This document shows positions 5,262-5,873 of a DNA stretch of 5,873 nt, piece after piece. The notes below the pieces were generated by a model. That model did no database searches. It saw only the letters and a program-made list of their open reading frames with translations, and had not been told where the DNA came from. The DNA is taken from contig JAODGL010000116.1 in the NCBI GenBank assembly GCA_025464585.1, forward strand, positions 1-5,873, written 5' to 3'. The translations under genes were made by a program, and so were the position numbers. The DNA is from Methanosarcinales archaeon. Its GTDB lineage: Archaea; Halobacteriota; Syntropharchaeia; Alkanophagales; Methanospirareceae. The first letter of the stretch is position 1; each line of letters begins with the position of its first letter.

Positions 5262-5763
5262 GAACCTCTTAAGTTCGGAAAGAATCCTGTCTTGCTCTTC
5301 GCTTTTTATCCTTTCCATTTCAGAATCTATCTGCTCATTCACGTTCGCTATCCGCCAGAACCAGAACACTCCATCCTTCTCATTTAAAAAGCTCAGGGTG
5401 GTAGGGATATGTAAGCCGGATTTCATCAACCCCGCTATGACCAAACACTTCGGGATTTGTCTTGATTGTGATATTTAAGCGGTTTTGCAGGTCTCGCAGA
5501 ATATTCGGCGGATTTACCGTGAATTACAACTATATTTGCTCCTCCCAGTTCTTCTATTTCCTCTGACAAATTTGTTAGTTCCTTTCTCTTTTTTCGCCGT
5601 AGCCTTTTAATACTTGCGCAGCTCTCAAAACCTCCGGTCTTCTGAATGCGTGATAAACAGTGAGTAAGGTGTGCGTCTTACCACCGCCAAATAGCGAATA
5701 TAACGTCAAGATATTATTTGCTTCTCCTTTAAGTGCTTTCAAAGTACGTGATGAGTATATCAA
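5262..5763 (-). pseudogene. Decayed DUF499-type ATPase (fragments in three frames)
   Basis: Three pieces appear in family order on the minus strand. First (about 5739-5595), LTLYSLFGGGKTHTLLTVYH carries the DUF499/COG1483 Walker A and ends at TAA 5577-5575 after an A6 run (5594-5589); one added A would continue into KELTNLSEEIEELGGANIVV. Second, a frame ending at 5380 contains IRLTYPYHPELFK, like the YPFHPELL block. Third, from about 5384, NEKDGVFWFWRIANVNEQID resembles the late Yw-F--pNlN-li segment, followed by a charged helix to about 5262. The blocks between them are missing, so large internal deletions are inferred. Intact proteins are around a thousand residues. DUF499 ATPases usually travel with DUF1156 methylases in archaeal and bacterial defence islands; no such partner is seen here. 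The middle segment has two plausible frames and its family match is less certain. Confidence 0.6.
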
Positions 5764-5873
5764 TCTTGAGAAACTGTTTTATGGGAAAATTTCAAGATTT
5801 GCGCCTGACAGGGTGCATGCGGTGAGATGAGGGCGATGAAAAGCTTATGAGTTATATGGGCTGGATGAGGAGG
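5740..5873 (+). other. Unrecognised coding-like stretch broken by two TGA codons (partial)
   Basis: On the plus strand one frame reads KVRDEYINLEKLFYGKISRF and then APDRVHAVR, TGA, GR, TGA, KAYELYGLDEE to the window edge. Composition and helical pattern look protein-like on both sides of the stops. No start codon or ribosome-binding site is evident; the left end overlaps the DUF499 relic on the opposite strand, suggesting a rearrangement junction near 5740. Both TGAs could derive from CGA by single transitions. A second frame in the last 50 bases is also open, so the assignment is weak. Confidence 0.3.

Noticed and set aside
5019..5478. Plus-strand ORFs over the right-hand mosaic (5019-5387 and 5167-5478)
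   Set aside because: The opposite strand carries recognisable transposase and ATPase blocks; the plus-strand translations do not resemble any family.
4238..5873. TGA reassigned to an amino acid in this organism
   Set aside because: The intact genes (over 1,100 codons together) contain no internal TGA and use TGG for tryptophan, so general reassignment is unlikely. Local decay or sequence error explains the three TGAs better.

Overview
The window looks archaeal, probably euryarchaeal. Several genes are preceded by TATA-like boxes and oligo-T tracts rather than bacterial -35/-10 promoters, and the gene content fits: a KaiC/GvpD-type ATPase, a stand-alone receiver protein, and an archaeal-type FMN glutamate synthase relative. 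The many ATA isoleucine codons and the worn insertion sequences would suit an uncultured methanogen/ANME-like lineage, but that placement is inference from style and not a match.

Layout. (1) 1-251 (+): the 3' end of a coiled-coil protein whose 11-residue repeats change to 7-residue repeats and end in a C-terminal membrane anchor. (2) 434-775 and 804-1157 (+): two tandem winged-helix regulators, about 65% identical to each other by hand count. (3) 1158-1315: a T-tract, two TATA-like boxes and an imperfect palindrome. (4) 1316-2710 (+): a 464-residue GvpD/KaiC-like protein with one intact ATPase domain and one degenerate one. (5) 2715-2747: a perfect hairpin between convergent genes. (6) 2748-3155 (-): a receiver-only response regulator, preceded by three CATATG-like motifs. 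(7) 3230-4837 (-): a glutamate-synthase-like FMN protein interrupted by one in-frame TGA, and just upstream (4850-4981, -) a tiny cysteine-rich protein whose own start seems to have been lost by a one-base deletion. (8) 5058-5763 (-): a mosaic of remnants, namely an ISL3-like transposase tail with its terminal repeat, the N-terminus of an IS1634-type transposase, and pieces of a DUF499-type ATPase. (9) 5740-5873 (+): a coding-like stretch broken by two TGA codons, not recognised.

Working model. The left half looks like an intact signalling or transcription-control cluster: duplicated wHTH proteins beside a GvpD-like ATPase (GvpD proper is a regulator of gas-vesicle genes), with a receiver protein facing it. 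The right half is decaying: the glutamate-synthase operon carries a stop and a frameshift, next to a graveyard of mobile and defence-type genes. Whether those lesions are biological or assembly errors is the main open question. No rRNA, tRNA or CRISPR array was seen.
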